A DNA stretch of 60,008 bases. Source: an uncultured Flavobacteriales bacterium. GTDB lineage: Bacteria; Bacteroidota; Bacteroidia; Flavobacteriales_D; Sanyastnellaceae. This document shows positions 26,062 to 34,988 of this stretch, in pieces. Every line of letters starts with the position of its first letter. The stretch's first letter is position 1. The translations under genes and the position numbers were made by a program. The stretch covers positions 1 through 60,008 of the forward strand of contig CAJQMI010000039.1 in assembly GCA_905479395.1 (NCBI GenBank). Direction: 5' to 3'. The notes beneath the pieces were generated by a model that saw only the letters and a list, made by a program, of their open reading frames with translations, was not told where the DNA came from and ran no database searches.

Positions 26062-28083
26062 ATGTACGACATCATTGAACTCAATGCGAAGAAGGTCCTT
26101 GAACTCAAGGAAATCGCAAAAAAACTCGGAATCAGCCGACTTGAAAAACTGAAAAAGCAAGATCTTGTTTACAGCATTTTGGATGAGCAGGCATTAAGGC
26201 CTGGCGAAAACAAAAAAGCTCCTGTAAAGCCGAAATCTAAGCCTGCCTCATCTCGTGCCAAAAAAGATTCAACCGAGGACACAACCGAGGTAAAGTCTAA
26301 AAAGGCACCGTCACCAAGGCAACCGAAGAAAGATTCTTCGGATTCGAAAGCCAACGAATCGGCGGATAATTCCGAACAAAAAGGAAAACGCCAACCCGGT
26401 GACGCCATTCGGGAACGAAGGGCGAAACAAAACGCCAACAAAGAAGACAAGAACGCAGAAGATATCCGAAAGGGAGGCGACAAAGGGGATGTCACAGCAG
26501 AAAGCGGAGAATCCAAGAAACGAAACGACGACAGAGGCCGCGATGACAAGCGTCGCAATGACAAACGTCGCGACGACAAACCCCGCGACGACAAACGTCG
26601 CGACGACAAACCCCGCGACGACAAACCCCGCGACGAAAAACCCCGCGATGAAAAGCGCCGTGACGACAAGCCACGCGACGACAAGCGCCGTGACGACAAG
26701 CCACGCGACGACAAGCGCCGTGACGACAAGCCACGCGACGACAAGCGCCGTGACGACAAGCCTCGCGATGAAAAGCAGGGCGAGGAAAAGCAGGGCGATG
26801 AACGAGGAGATCGCAGGAACAATGATCGACGCACCAACGATCGACGAGACAACGATCGACGAGACAACGACCGACGAGGAAATGATCGACGTGGAAATGA
26901 CCGACGGGGCGGAAGAAACGATCGCAAGGACCGTTACTTAAGTGAGCCAGAAGAACATGGATTCAATTTTGATGGCATCATCACAGCAGAAGGTGTTCTA
27001 GAAATACAAACAGAAGGGTTTGGCTTCCTACGCTCTGCGGATTATAATTACCTGAATTCGCCTGATGACGTTTATATCACGTCGCGCCAGATTAAACAGT
27101 ATTCCCTGCAAACGGGTGATACAGTAATCGCCAAAGTACGTCCTCCTCGTTTGGGCGAGAAGTTCTACCCGTTGATTGATGTAATGAGCATCAATGGGCG
27201 TTCTCCAGAGTGGGTTCGTGATCGCATTCCCTTCAAGTTCCTTACACCGCTTTTCCCTCAAGAAAAGTTCAAACTGAGCACGCGCGGAGGAAACATCAGC
27301 ACGCGACTCATGGACCTTTTTGCGCCCATCGGCAAAGGACAGCGCGGCATGCTTGTATCACAGCCAAAGACGGGTAAAACAACACTTCTCAAGGATGTAG
27401 CCAATGCCATTGCCCTCAATCATCCCGAGGTATATTTATTGATTTTGCTCATCGACGAACGTCCTGAAGAAGTGACGGACATGAAGCGAAGTGTCAATGC
27501 AGAGGTCATTGCATCAACATTCGACGAACCTGCTGATCGGCACGTACGCATCGCCGATCTTGTTTTGGAAAAAGCGAAGCGCATGGTAGAGTGCGGGCAC
27601 GACGTCTGTATTCTGCTTGATTCCATCACCCGATTGGCACGAGCATACAACACCGTTTCTCCTAGTTCAGGTAAAATCCTGAGTGGAGGTGTCGAAGCGA
27701 ATGCATTGCAAAAACCAAAGCGTTTCTTTGGAGCTGCTCGAAACATCGAGAATGGCGGATCGCTGTCAATTATTTCAACTGCACTCACCGAGACTGGCTC
27801 AAAAATGGACGAAGTTATTTTTGAGGAATTCAAAGGTACAGGCAACATGGAATTGCAGCTTGACCGCCGTATTTCAAATCGTCGCATCTACCCTGCAATC
27901 GACATTCTATCATCAGGAACGCGTCGCGAGGATTTGCTCATGGACAAAGAAACACTGCAACGGATTTGGATTTTAAGAAAGCATTTGGCAGACATGAATT
28001 CTGTTGAAGCCATGGAGTTCATGAAAGACCGAATGGAGCAAACCCGCAGCAATGAAGACTTTTTATCTTCAATGAATGGATAA
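26062..28083 (+). CDS. rho: transcription termination factor Rho with long charged disordered insertion
   Basis: 673 residues from the ATG at 26062 (a TTG codon lies just before it), against about 420 for E. coli Rho. The Rho-N helix domain is at about 1-45 ([22 protein letters not shown] in part). A charged low-complexity region at about 50-290 is dominated by Arg, Asp, Lys and Pro in repeats such as [10 protein letters not shown]. The RNA-binding OSB domain follows ([27 protein letters not shown]). The ATPase core is intact: Walker [13 protein letters not shown], Walker B-type [16 protein letters not shown]-loop region SGGVEANAL, and [11 protein letters not shown]. It terminates untranslated transcripts as a hexamer. 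The insertion is typical of Bacteroidota Rho. Confidence 0.97.
   Translation: MYDIIELNAKKVLELKEIAKKLGISRLEKLKKQDLVYSILDEQALRPGENKKAPVKPKSKPASSRAKKDSTEDTTEVKSKKAPSPRQPKKDSSDSKANESADNSEQKGKRQPGDAIRERRAKQNANKEDKNAEDIRKGGDKGDVTAESGESKKRNDDRGRDDKRRNDKRRDDKPRDDKRRDDKPRDDKPRDEKPRDEKRRDDKPRDDKRRDDKPRDDKRRDDKPRDDKRRDDKPRDEKQGEEKQGDERGDRRNNDRRTNDRRDNDRRDNDRRGNDRRGNDRRGGRNDRKDRYLSEPEEHGFNFDGIITAEGVLEIQTEGFGFLRSADYNYLNSPDDVYITSRQIKQYSLQTGDTVIAKVRPPRLGEKFYPLIDVMSINGRSPEWVRDRIPFKFLTPLFPQEKFKLSTRGGNISTRLMDLFAPIGKGQRGMLVSQPKTGKTTLLKDVANAIALNHPEVYLLILLIDERPEEVTDMKRSVNAEVIASTFDEPADRHVRIADLVLEKAKRMVECGHDVCILLDSITRLARAYNTVSPSSGKILSGGVEANALQKPKRFFGAARNIENGGSLSIISTALTETGSKMDEVIFEEFKGTGNMELQLDRRISNRRIYPAIDILSSGTRREDLLMDKETLQRIWILRKHLADMNSVEAMEFMKDRMEQTRSNEDFLSSMNG
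26656..26760 (+). repeat. rho: 30-bp tandem repeat inside rho
   Basis: Three perfect 30-bp copies (26656-26685, 26686-26715, 26716-26745) and a 15-bp partial copy encode [10 protein letters not shown]. Degenerate copies of the same unit extend upstream to about 26536, and a related R-R-x-N-D unit follows to about 26915. Identical codons between copies indicate recent in-frame expansion. Confidence 0.93.
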
Positions 28084-28621
28084 GCTTCGGCTTCTGTTCT
28101 TTGCGGGCCCACTCACTTGGTTGGCACTCAAATACTACGCATTAGGAACCTGGACTTGGGAAAACTCTACCAAGTTTGGGATCCTTCTCAACCTTGCGTT
28201 CGTAACCATTGTAGCAGCTTACGCGACGCATCGTGCCTACAAAAATCATGGACACGATTTTTTGGAACGGTGGAAACAAGTCTCCAGGAAAACATTGACC
28301 TACGCATTGATCATGCCTGCCATTTTAGGCCTTTGGTACTATTTCCTCGCAGCAGATGCACTCGCCTCACGCCAAACATTGAAAAAAAACCAAGCGACAG
28401 AGCAGATTATGGATGAAACAGCTTTCGCCGAAATGGTTGCAACGAATCCGCAATTGCTGGACACTGACCGCAATGAGATCATCAAACGACAACATGCCAA
28501 TATTGACGTCTTCTTCTCCCCTGTTTTTTATATCGGCATGGCCACATTAGCTTGGTCATTTGTTGGACTGATTTTATCTGCCATTTTTGCTTTGATTTTG
28601 CCGAAAATTTGGACGGCTTGA
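28076..28621 (+). CDS. small integral membrane protein (DUF4199-like)
   Basis: 181 residues with four predicted membrane segments, at about 4-24, 32-52, 78-98 and 145-178, and a hydrophilic loop at about 100-140. It overlaps the rho 3' end by 8 nt, so the two are probably co-transcribed. The size and layout fit the DUF4199 group of Bacteroidota membrane proteins, whose function is unknown. No active-site motif is visible. The family label is tentative. Confidence 0.65.
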   Translation: MDKLRLLFFAGPLTWLALKYYALGTWTWENSTKFGILLNLAFVTIVAAYATHRAYKNHGHDFLERWKQVSRKTLTYALIMPAILGLWYYFLAADALASRQTLKKNQATEQIMDETAFAEMVATNPQLLDTDRNEIIKRQHANIDVFFSPVFYIGMATLAWSFVGLILSAIFALILPKIWTA

Positions 28622-28627
28622 TTTTTT
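28600..28627 (+). terminator. candidate terminator at the end of the rho transcript
   Basis: GCCG and CGGC form a short stem around an A/T-rich loop that can pair further, followed by TTGATTTTTT. The stem overlaps the stop region of the membrane-protein gene. The four G/C pairs make it modest. Confidence 0.33.
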
Positions 28628-28694
28628 AGAAACTTGCCAATTTTTACTTCAAGCACTCCGTTATAGTTTTACACGACAACCTCGCTCGAGCAAC

Positions 28695-29450
28695 ATGCCA
28701 AATTTCCTTCTTGAATCCCCACTCGTCTCTCGCCAAACCACTTTTAAGAAAGTGTGGATTCTAATCGGTTTCGCATGCCTTGTATCCACTCAAAGTTTTG
28801 GACAAGGAGGCCGGAAAAACCTCGCTGCTTTTGATGCGAAAAAATACCACTTTGGCTTCAGCATAGCAGGCAATCAAAGTGATTACAACATCATTCAGCG
28901 TCCAGAATTTTCTTTCTCAGACAGTTTAATTCAGATCATTAACCAGCCACAAGCTGGCTTTAATTTGGCTTTGGTTGCTTCTTGGAATATGACCAAAAAC
29001 CTGCATTTACGCTTTCTTCCGGGTCTTTCATTTCAAGATCGATCGCTTGAATATCATTTCCAGGATGAAGATGACGTGGCAATCAAAAGCAGGAGGACAG
29101 AGGCTGTTTACCTCGACTTCCCTTTGCTTCTGAAACTCAGAACTGACCGCATTGGCAATGTGGCTGCCTTTGCAGTCATTGGCGGTAAACTTAGCAAAGA
29201 CATGCAGTCTCAGGAAGAAACCAATCAACAACTGCAAAGCGAATACATTTTACGTCTTGAATCTGGGAACTCATCCATTGACATTGGTGCTGGCGTTGAC
29301 TTTTTTCTTCCGTTTTTCAAATTTAGCATCGAAGGCAAGTTCGAACTTGGACGCAGAAACATCATGATCCAAGACGAATCAGAGTTCTCTGCTCCATTGG
29401 AATCCTTGAAAACAAGGTCTTTCATTCTTTCATTGTGCTTTGAAGGTTAA
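28695..29450 (+). CDS. porT: PorT/SprT-like type IX secretion outer-membrane protein
   Basis: 251 residues. An N-terminal hydrophobic segment ending in SFGQ acts as signal peptide. The mature part is an eight-stranded-type beta-barrel with the PorT pattern: KYHFGFSIAGNQSDYNI near the start, then LRFLPGLSFQDRSLEY, EAVYLDFPLLLKLRTDRIGN, AFAVIGGKLSKD, IDIGAGVDFFLPFFKFSIE, and a final LKTRSFILSLCFEG strand. PorT is required for secretion through the T9SS in gingipain-secreting and gliding relatives. This window encodes several T9SS cargo proteins, which fits. The next gene starts 6 nt downstream. Confidence 0.83.
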   Translation: MPNFLLESPLVSRQTTFKKVWILIGFACLVSTQSFGQGGRKNLAAFDAKKYHFGFSIAGNQSDYNIIQRPEFSFSDSLIQIINQPQAGFNLALVASWNMTKNLHLRFLPGLSFQDRSLEYHFQDEDDVAIKSRRTEAVYLDFPLLLKLRTDRIGNVAAFAVIGGKLSKDMQSQEETNQQLQSEYILRLESGNSSIDIGAGVDFFLPFFKFSIEGKFELGRRNIMIQDESEFSAPLESLKTRSFILSLCFEG

Positions 29451-29456
29451 TCCAAC

Positions 29457-31313
29457 ATGTTGAAGTTTCTGCTGCCTAAAAAACACGCGCCTCGCTGGAT
29501 GGTGACCGCAGTTGATTTAACGGTAAGCGTATTCGCCTTGTATGCCGCCGCTCTTCTTCGATTTGAATTTCGCATTCCTCAAGAAGAATGGGAAGTTTGG
29601 AAGGCGTTTCTGCCAGTGTTCCTTACAGCCCGCATCACGGCTTTTCTGCTCTTCAACACCTCCGCAGGAATCATCCGACATACAGGCTTAGAAGATGTCA
29701 AGCGCATCGCTTTGTGCACAAGCGCTGTCACCGTTGTATTTGCCAGCGCAAATTTAATCGCAGCAAAGCTCGGCAATGGGCCCTATTGGATTCCTTTCAG
29801 CATACTTGGGATCGAATGGATTTTGACCACCGCCACAATGGTGTCGAGCCGCTGGCTCGTGAAATGGCTTTACCTGCAAAACAAGCGACATCCTGGGATC
29901 AAGACACAAATCGCAATTTACGGAGCGGGAGAAGCGGGCTTGCTCGCAAAAGAGGCCATCGATCGAGAATTAGGTGATTCTGGAATGAAGCTAATCGCCT
30001 TCATCGACGATGATCGAAATAAAATTGGCAAGAAGATAGAAGGAATCGATATCCTCAGCCCCAACCAAGCAGAAATCCTTTTTGCTGGTGGGCGGATTGA
30101 CCAAATGATTCTCTCCATTCAAAATCTAAACAAAGAGCACAGACGGCGCATGGTCGACATGGCACTTCAGCACGGAGTTCGGCCTTTGGATGTGCCACCG
30201 GTGGACCGTTGGATCAATGGCTCTTTATCACTTGGACAAATTAGAGAGCTCAACATCGAAGATTTGCTTGGCAGAGAGCCAATCAAAATGAATTCGCAGC
30301 ACATACATGAGGATATGAATGGCAAGCGCATTGTTGTCACTGGTGCCGCTGGATCAATCGGTTCTGAATTGGTCCGGCAATTGCTCATGTACAAACCTGA
30401 GATCTTGCTGGCCATCGACCAAGCAGAAACCCCCATGCATGACCTTCACCTGGAACTGAAGGCGCTCGGAGTTGATGATCGCGTCGATCTTCAGATTGGT
30501 GACGTACGAGACGCTCAGCAAATCCTTGACACGCTCAAAGTTTTCAAGCCAGACGTAGTCTTTCATGCGGCAGCATACAAACATGTGCCTATGATGGAGA
30601 AACAGCCCTGGCAGGCTTTTGACACAAATGCCATGGGCAGTAGGAATGTGCTCAAGGCCGCCGAGGCTGCGAAGTGTCCGCGCTTTGTTTTCATTTCAAC
30701 AGACAAGGCTGTGAATCCAACAAGTGTCATGGGAGCCACAAAACGACTTGCCGAACTTTTGGTGCTTCAGAGTGCGTCCAATTCCAACACCCAATGCGTC
30801 ATCACCCGATTTGGGAATGTGCTCGGAAGCAACGGTTCGGTCATCCCTTTATTCAAAAGACAAATCGAATCTGGAGGTCCTATCACCGTCACTGACAAGG
30901 AAGTTACACGGTACTTCATGACGATACCTGAAGCCGTATCGCTTGTATTGGAGGCTGCCACTATGGGCGAGCAGGACGACGTATTCGTTTTCGATATGGG
31001 GCAGTCAATCAAAATTCTTGATTTGGCAAAAAAAATGATTGCACTCGCTGGCCTTGAAGAAGGAAAAGACATCGAAGTCGCAATAACAGGATTGCGTCCA
31101 GGAGAAAAGATGCATGAAGAACTTCTGTCTCATCGTGAGTCTATGCTTCCGACCCACCATCACAAAATTATGAGAGCAAGCACGCCACCTTCACTGAGCT
31201 CTGACGATATTGAGAACATAGTGGAGCTGTCCAAAGCCAAGGGCTCGCATCAGGAAACGCTTGTCCTCTTAAAAACATTGATTCCTGAGTACCAAAGAAA
31301 CTCAGGTCAATGA
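29457..31313 (+). CDS. membrane-bound nucleoside-diphosphate-sugar 4,6-dehydratase (WbpM/CapD family)
   Basis: 618 residues. Four membrane segments lie within about 12-130. A first Rossmann domain (AIYGAGEAGLLAKEA) covers about 145-265. The catalytic short-chain dehydrogenase domain begins at about 288 with VTGAAGSIGSELVRQL. The catalytic region TDKAVNPTSVMGATKR has Met where ordinary epimerases have Tyr, the S-M-K triad known for WbpM-type enzymes. The family forms UDP-4-keto-6-deoxy-HexNAc for capsule, O-antigen or glycoprotein sugars. It is isolated here from other polysaccharide genes, so its pathway is open. It follows porT by 6 nt. Confidence 0.9.
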   Translation: MLKFLLPKKHAPRWMVTAVDLTVSVFALYAAALLRFEFRIPQEEWEVWKAFLPVFLTARITAFLLFNTSAGIIRHTGLEDVKRIALCTSAVTVVFASANLIAAKLGNGPYWIPFSILGIEWILTTATMVSSRWLVKWLYLQNKRHPGIKTQIAIYGAGEAGLLAKEAIDRELGDSGMKLIAFIDDDRNKIGKKIEGIDILSPNQAEILFAGGRIDQMILSIQNLNKEHRRRMVDMALQHGVRPLDVPPVDRWINGSLSLGQIRELNIEDLLGREPIKMNSQHIHEDMNGKRIVVTGAAGSIGSELVRQLLMYKPEILLAIDQAETPMHDLHLELKALGVDDRVDLQIGDVRDAQQILDTLKVFKPDVVFHAAAYKHVPMMEKQPWQAFDTNAMGSRNVLKAAEAAKCPRFVFISTDKAVNPTSVMGATKRLAELLVLQSASNSNTQCVITRFGNVLGSNGSVIPLFKRQIESGGPITVTDKEVTRYFMTIPEAVSLVLEAATMGEQDDVFVFDMGQSIKILDLAKKMIALAGLEEGKDIEVAITGLRPGEKMHEELLSHRESMLPTHHHKIMRASTPPSLSSDDIENIVELSKAKGSHQETLVLLKTLIPEYQRNSGQ

Positions 31314-31329
31314 GATAGCTTGTGACAGT

Positions 31330-31947
31330 ATGTCTGACGACTCCCGACTCCAAGACTCCTTTTTGACTTTAGCAGGTCCAGCTTCTGGCATGTTTAAAGT
31401 CAAGGGATCCAAACACTTTGGTTTTGTTTTTCCAATCACCCACGCGAGCGAGGTTGACCAACATTTGAAGGCAATCAGGAAGAAATACCACGATGCTCGC
31501 CACCATGCATATGCATACCGCATTGGTATCGATGGGAGCAATTGGCGCGCCTCCGATGATGGAGAACCCAGCAATAGCGCCGGACCACCTATTTTAGGAG
31601 CATTCAAAAGTCGAGAAATCACCAATTCCTTGGGAATTGTTGTCCGATACTTCGGCGGAACTAAGCTTGGCGTCGGAGGACTGATTGAAGCTTATCGAAC
31701 AGCAACCCTATATGCGTTGGATGATGCTCAAATTGTTGAGCAAATCATAGTTGATACCTTCGAGCTTTCCTTTCCTTATGAGTTGATTGGAACAGTCATG
31801 AACCACCTCGATCGATGGAGCGCTGCACCAAAAGAACAATCTTTTCTCGAGTCATGCATGATCATTGCTGAAATAAGAAGGTCTCAATCAATTGCGTTCG
31901 AACAGGCCACGCTCGAAATCTATGGACTTGATATAAAAAAGAGGTAG
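31330..31947 (+). CDS. YigZ/IMPACT family protein
   Basis: 205 residues, normal size. The UPF0029/IMPACT domain at about 20-125 shows KGSKHFGFVFPI, KKYHDARHHAYAYRIG, ASDDGEPSNSAGPPIL and VVRYFGGTKLGVGGLIEAYR, all hallmark motifs. A C-terminal ferredoxin-like domain follows at about 135-200. Bacterial members have no firmly established role; eukaryotic IMPACT binds the GCN1 ribosome-associated regulator. Cytoplasmic. It starts 16 nt after the dehydratase gene and is followed by a convergent gene. Confidence 0.9.
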   Translation: MSDDSRLQDSFLTLAGPASGMFKVKGSKHFGFVFPITHASEVDQHLKAIRKKYHDARHHAYAYRIGIDGSNWRASDDGEPSNSAGPPILGAFKSREITNSLGIVVRYFGGTKLGVGGLIEAYRTATLYALDDAQIVEQIIVDTFELSFPYELIGTVMNHLDRWSAAPKEQSFLESCMIIAEIRRSQSIAFEQATLEIYGLDIKKR

Positions 31948-32004
31948 CATTTCTTTCTGAGGTTTTTCAATCGCTCGCTTGTAATTCATTGTATTTGCAA
32001 CAAA

Positions 32005-32032
32005 AAAGCAGCGACCAATCGGCCGCTGCTTT
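32005..32032 (-). terminator. intrinsic terminator of the FG-GAP protein gene
   Basis: AAAGCAGCG and CGCTGCTTT form a perfect 9-bp stem with a 10-nt loop. Read on the minus strand the stem is followed by a run of six T (complement of 32002-32007), the classic layout, about 25 nt after the stop at 32057. It may also stop plus-strand transcripts from the YigZ-family gene, though with a weaker T run. Confidence 0.75.
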
Positions 32033-32056
32033 CATTGATATTATTCTTGAGCTTGC

Positions 32057-34879
32057 TTATTGCAAAACTACTTGCTTTACCAACCCACCCTGTTGCGCGT
32101 TCAATTTGAACACATACGTTCCTTTCGCAAGACCAGACCAATCGAACCATTGACCCGAAGAAGCCAAGCCTTGGTCGACCACGGCCCCGGTAGATGACAT
32201 CATGCTCCACTCCAGCATTCCTTGCTGCTCACCTGACACCTTCAACTGAACACGTCCGTTGGATGGATTCGGGTACAAGTCCAAGGCCACTCCGATCTGT
32301 TCTGCAATGCCCGTTACATTGATTGTATAAGGAATTCTTTCTGAAGCACAGGCAATTGAAGGCGATTGGACCACCCAATTGTAGAAGAAATAGTAATAGT
32401 TATAGGCGTTGTTTCCTCCGGCAGTGCTTTGCGTGATGGAAGCCATGTCACCAATTGCGTATGGATAGTTCATATCCGTATCAGGAGCATCTCGCCACAA
32501 TTGTGGGTCATCGTCCAAAGAACGCAGTCCGTAACCCATGCCTTCCGCTACTTCAAAATCCAACACAACAGTGCTCATACCATCCGTGACTTCAAATGAT
32601 CCAGAGACAACAACGTTGCCGTCCGAGTCAATGACACCAATCTCACGCGAACCGTCGCCATTGGCGTAAACGTCGACGCTATGAATCACGATGTCCTCGT
32701 AAGCATCAAACAACAGCCAACGAATGCTGTTGTCGTGGTACTGGCCCTCATCTGTTTCTGACCGGCCACCATTCTCCTCCATAAAGTCTTCCGCTGCAAT
32801 GTCCTCAACCCAAACTGTTGTTGAAACTTGAGCATCCAATTCGAAACTTGACCCAACGGCCATTGCCTCTAGTGCTGTTTCAGAATCGTACCAAAACGTC
32901 GTTTCAGATGAAGATTCCAGCGTGACAACTTGTGGACCATCCAAATCCGTTGGCCCTGTGATGACAGGTGCGTTAGGAGCGTCCAGAACAACGACGACAA
33001 ACTCCTCAGACGGGTTGGCATTTCCGCAAATGTCTGTTACAGTCAGGAAGTAAGTACCCGACTCGATGACATTTATGCTTTGCGTTTCAGCTCCATTGGA
33101 CCAAGACCAATCCCCAGCGCTTTCAGACACCAGATCGACTGAACCTCCTGCGCAAAAGCTCAACTCGCTCAAGGCATTTACCACTGGCGCTTCTGGGGTA
33201 ACTACTTCCACCGAGACAACCGTCGAAACAGCAGCGCATCCATCCGCGTCATAAGCGGTTACGCTGTAATTGCCGGATTCACCGATGGACAATGAAGATT
33301 CTGTTGATCCATTCGACCATGCATAGCTTGCAAAGTCACCTTCAACAATCATTTCGATTGTTTCTCCTGGGCAAATGGATGTTTCCCCTGAAACGGTCAA
33401 CGTCAAATCTGTCATGCATGGCGCTTCGAGCAAGTTGTGGTATTGATCGATGCTTGGGTTTTCAATCACCGTCTGCATTCCGCTCGGCCAGCTAATCGTC
33501 ACCGCATCGATGCTCTCGATTTCGCCCAACCCAAACATGCATGCAAACGTGTTGGTGATGCCATAACTCTCACCTGCACGCACTTCACGAATCTGTGTAC
33601 CGAAGTCACCTGTGATGATCACGGTGGCGCCAACGGCATCTTTGTTGGATTCGATGCCTTCCAAGTCAAAAGCGATCCAATGATTGTCGTTGCCTTCGTT
33701 CAACCATAACATGTCATCGTTATTGTTATCAGGGCTGTTGTAGCCGTTTCCGTAGCTCGCATACAAGTCAGCAAATCCATCACGATTGACATCGCCAACA
33801 GCAAAGCTGTGCATGGTATCACCTGCTACAAACACGTCTTGCTCAGTGAATGTGCCGTCACCGTTGTTGTGAAAATAGGAGTGAAAACCGCCTGAAATCA
33901 GAACGTCCACATATCCGTCATTGTCAAAGTCAGTCATTTTCGCTTGCAACACAAAGCCGCTAACGCCGAGACCTGCCTCCTCAGTAATGTCCGTGAAGTA
34001 ACCGGCACCATCGTTCTGCAGCAATCGCATCGTGGTAGAGTGATTGGTTAAGTAGCAATCAAAATCGCCATCGTTGTCGTAGTCTGCATAATCAACCGTC
34101 CAACTTTGCTCATTCAGAACCAAACCTCGCTCTTCTGCAACTTCAGTCCAGGTTCCATCACCATTGTTCATCCAGATTTGGTTGATCCGACGCGGATCAT
34201 TCGGGTCACTCACAAATTGACGGCATTTCGCAATGGTCAAATCCAAATCACCATCGTGATCGAAGTCACAGAAGACGGTTCCGTAGTTGCCGCTGTGGTC
34301 TGTAGAAGGATAATCACTGTAATCGTAGTTTGTGAGGTCAATCATTTCTTGATCGTAATCCAATGCCGAACCATTGCCTTTCCAGATTCGAGAAAGCGCA
34401 TCGTCGTGGCATCCAAAGACGTCCAATTGACCGTCGTTATCGATGTCTGCGAAGTTGCACGCTTGCATAAACATGTTGCCATTTTCCAGGTCAAAGTCGG
34501 ACCATTGTCCAACGCCATCAATGTGCTTTACGTGGACACCATCGTATGAGCCGCCAGCAAAGACATCTTTGTGACCATCGTTGTCATAATCACCAATGGT
34601 CATTCCCCATTGGTTGTTGTTTGACACATCACCATAATTCACCTCGCTGAAGTTCCCAGCGCCATCTTGGTAAAGAACCTTTACTGTGGTCGATCCGTCC
34701 AGAACAACAATGTCGTCATAGCCGTCGTTATCCATATCAGTGAAGCCTACGCAGTTGCCACTGTTGTAACTGTCTGGCAAAGAGGAGGAGGCGTTTGAGA
34801 AAGTCTGGGCATTTGCTGCAAAAGCAAATAAGCAAACTGAAACGCTAAAGGCAAAAATTCGCATGGTATTGGTTTTCAT
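32057..34879 (-). CDS. secreted FG-GAP/ASPIC (UnbV-like) protein with T9SS tail
   Basis: 940 residues. Signal peptide about 1-24 (FAFSVSVCLFAFAANAQ). FG-GAP/VCBS-type propeller repeats at about 35-395 each contain a calcium-loop-like D-x-D-N-D-G (for example DMDNDGYDDIVV, DYDNDGHKDVFA, DFDNDGYVDVLI). An ASPIC/UnbV domain lies at about 400-480 (VGATVIITGDFGTQIREV, AVTISWPSGMQTV). Two Ig-like modules follow (SICPGETIEMIVEG; FCAGGSVDLVSES), then a jelly-roll-like region, and the type A T9SS domain over the last ~80 residues (LYPNPSNGRVQLKV, LAKGTYVFKL). Probably a large surface adhesin or binding protein; ligand unknown. It is monocistronic with its own terminator. Confidence 0.9.
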   Translation of the reverse strand: MKTNTMRIFAFSVSVCLFAFAANAQTFSNASSSLPDSYNSGNCVGFTDMDNDGYDDIVVLDGSTTVKVLYQDGAGNFSEVNYGDVSNNNQWGMTIGDYDNDGHKDVFAGGSYDGVHVKHIDGVGQWSDFDLENGNMFMQACNFADIDNDGQLDVFGCHDDALSRIWKGNGSALDYDQEMIDLTNYDYSDYPSTDHSGNYGTVFCDFDHDGDLDLTIAKCRQFVSDPNDPRRINQIWMNNGDGTWTEVAEERGLVLNEQSWTVDYADYDNDGDFDCYLTNHSTTMRLLQNDGAGYFTDITEEAGLGVSGFVLQAKMTDFDNDGYVDVLISGGFHSYFHNNGDGTFTEQDVFVAGDTMHSFAVGDVNRDGFADLYASYGNGYNSPDNNNDDMLWLNEGNDNHWIAFDLEGIESNKDAVGATVIITGDFGTQIREVRAGESYGITNTFACMFGLGEIESIDAVTISWPSGMQTVIENPSIDQYHNLLEAPCMTDLTLTVSGETSICPGETIEMIVEGDFASYAWSNGSTESSLSIGESGNYSVTAYDADGCAAVSTVVSVEVVTPEAPVVNALSELSFCAGGSVDLVSESAGDWSWSNGAETQSINVIESGTYFLTVTDICGNANPSEEFVVVVLDAPNAPVITGPTDLDGPQVVTLESSSETTFWYDSETALEAMAVGSSFELDAQVSTTVWVEDIAAEDFMEENGGRSETDEGQYHDNSIRWLLFDAYEDIVIHSVDVYANGDGSREIGVIDSDGNVVVSGSFEVTDGMSTVVLDFEVAEGMGYGLRSLDDDPQLWRDAPDTDMNYPYAIGDMASITQSTAGGNNAYNYYYFFYNWVVQSPSIACASERIPYTINVTGIAEQIGVALDLYPNPSNGRVQLKVSGEQQGMLEWSMMSSTGAVVDQGLASSGQWFDWSGLAKGTYVFKLNAQQGGLVKQVVLQ

Positions 34880-34892
34880 TTAAACAGGTCTT

Positions 34893-34927
34893 GCAATATA
34901 ACAGCCAATGTGTGAATTGGTTGCAAA
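34893..34927 (-). promoter_or_regulatory. candidate promoter with dyad for the FG-GAP protein gene
   Basis: On the minus strand TTTG (complement of 34924-34927) is followed after 23 nt by TATATTGC (complement of 34893-34900), a partial match to the -7 consensus. Between them lies CCAAT-N6-ATTGG (34905-34920), and a TTGCAA hexamer flanks each side (34891-34896 and 34921-34926). The spaced symmetry suggests a repressor or activator site. Confidence 0.35.
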
Positions 34928-34976
34928 ATATTTTAATGTGTGCAGTTTTCAGGGAATGAACGCCTGTATTCTGGCT

Positions 34977-34984
34977 TAGATTTG
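34977..34984 (+). promoter_or_regulatory. perfect TAnnTTTG -7-like box adjoining the mtaB start codon
   Basis: TAGATTTG matches the consensus exactly and ends 4 nt before the mtaB ATG at 34989, predicting a leaderless mRNA if used. No clear -33 element is present at the usual distance. Confidence 0.33.
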
Positions 34985-34988
34985 CTTC

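Noticed and set aside
26536-26915. Possible CRISPR array
   Set aside because: The repeats are contiguous, without unique spacers, and code for a charged protein region in frame with rho.
26169-26927. Long antisense open frame (252 codons) over the rho repeat
   Set aside because: It consists almost only of Arg, Ser and Leu and mirrors the repeat; any frame over such a repeat lacks stops. It has no start context and no recognisable domain.
26399-26941. Second plus-strand open frame of 180 codons inside rho
   Set aside because: It is Thr/Ala/Asn-rich in step with the repeat and overlaps the well supported rho frame.
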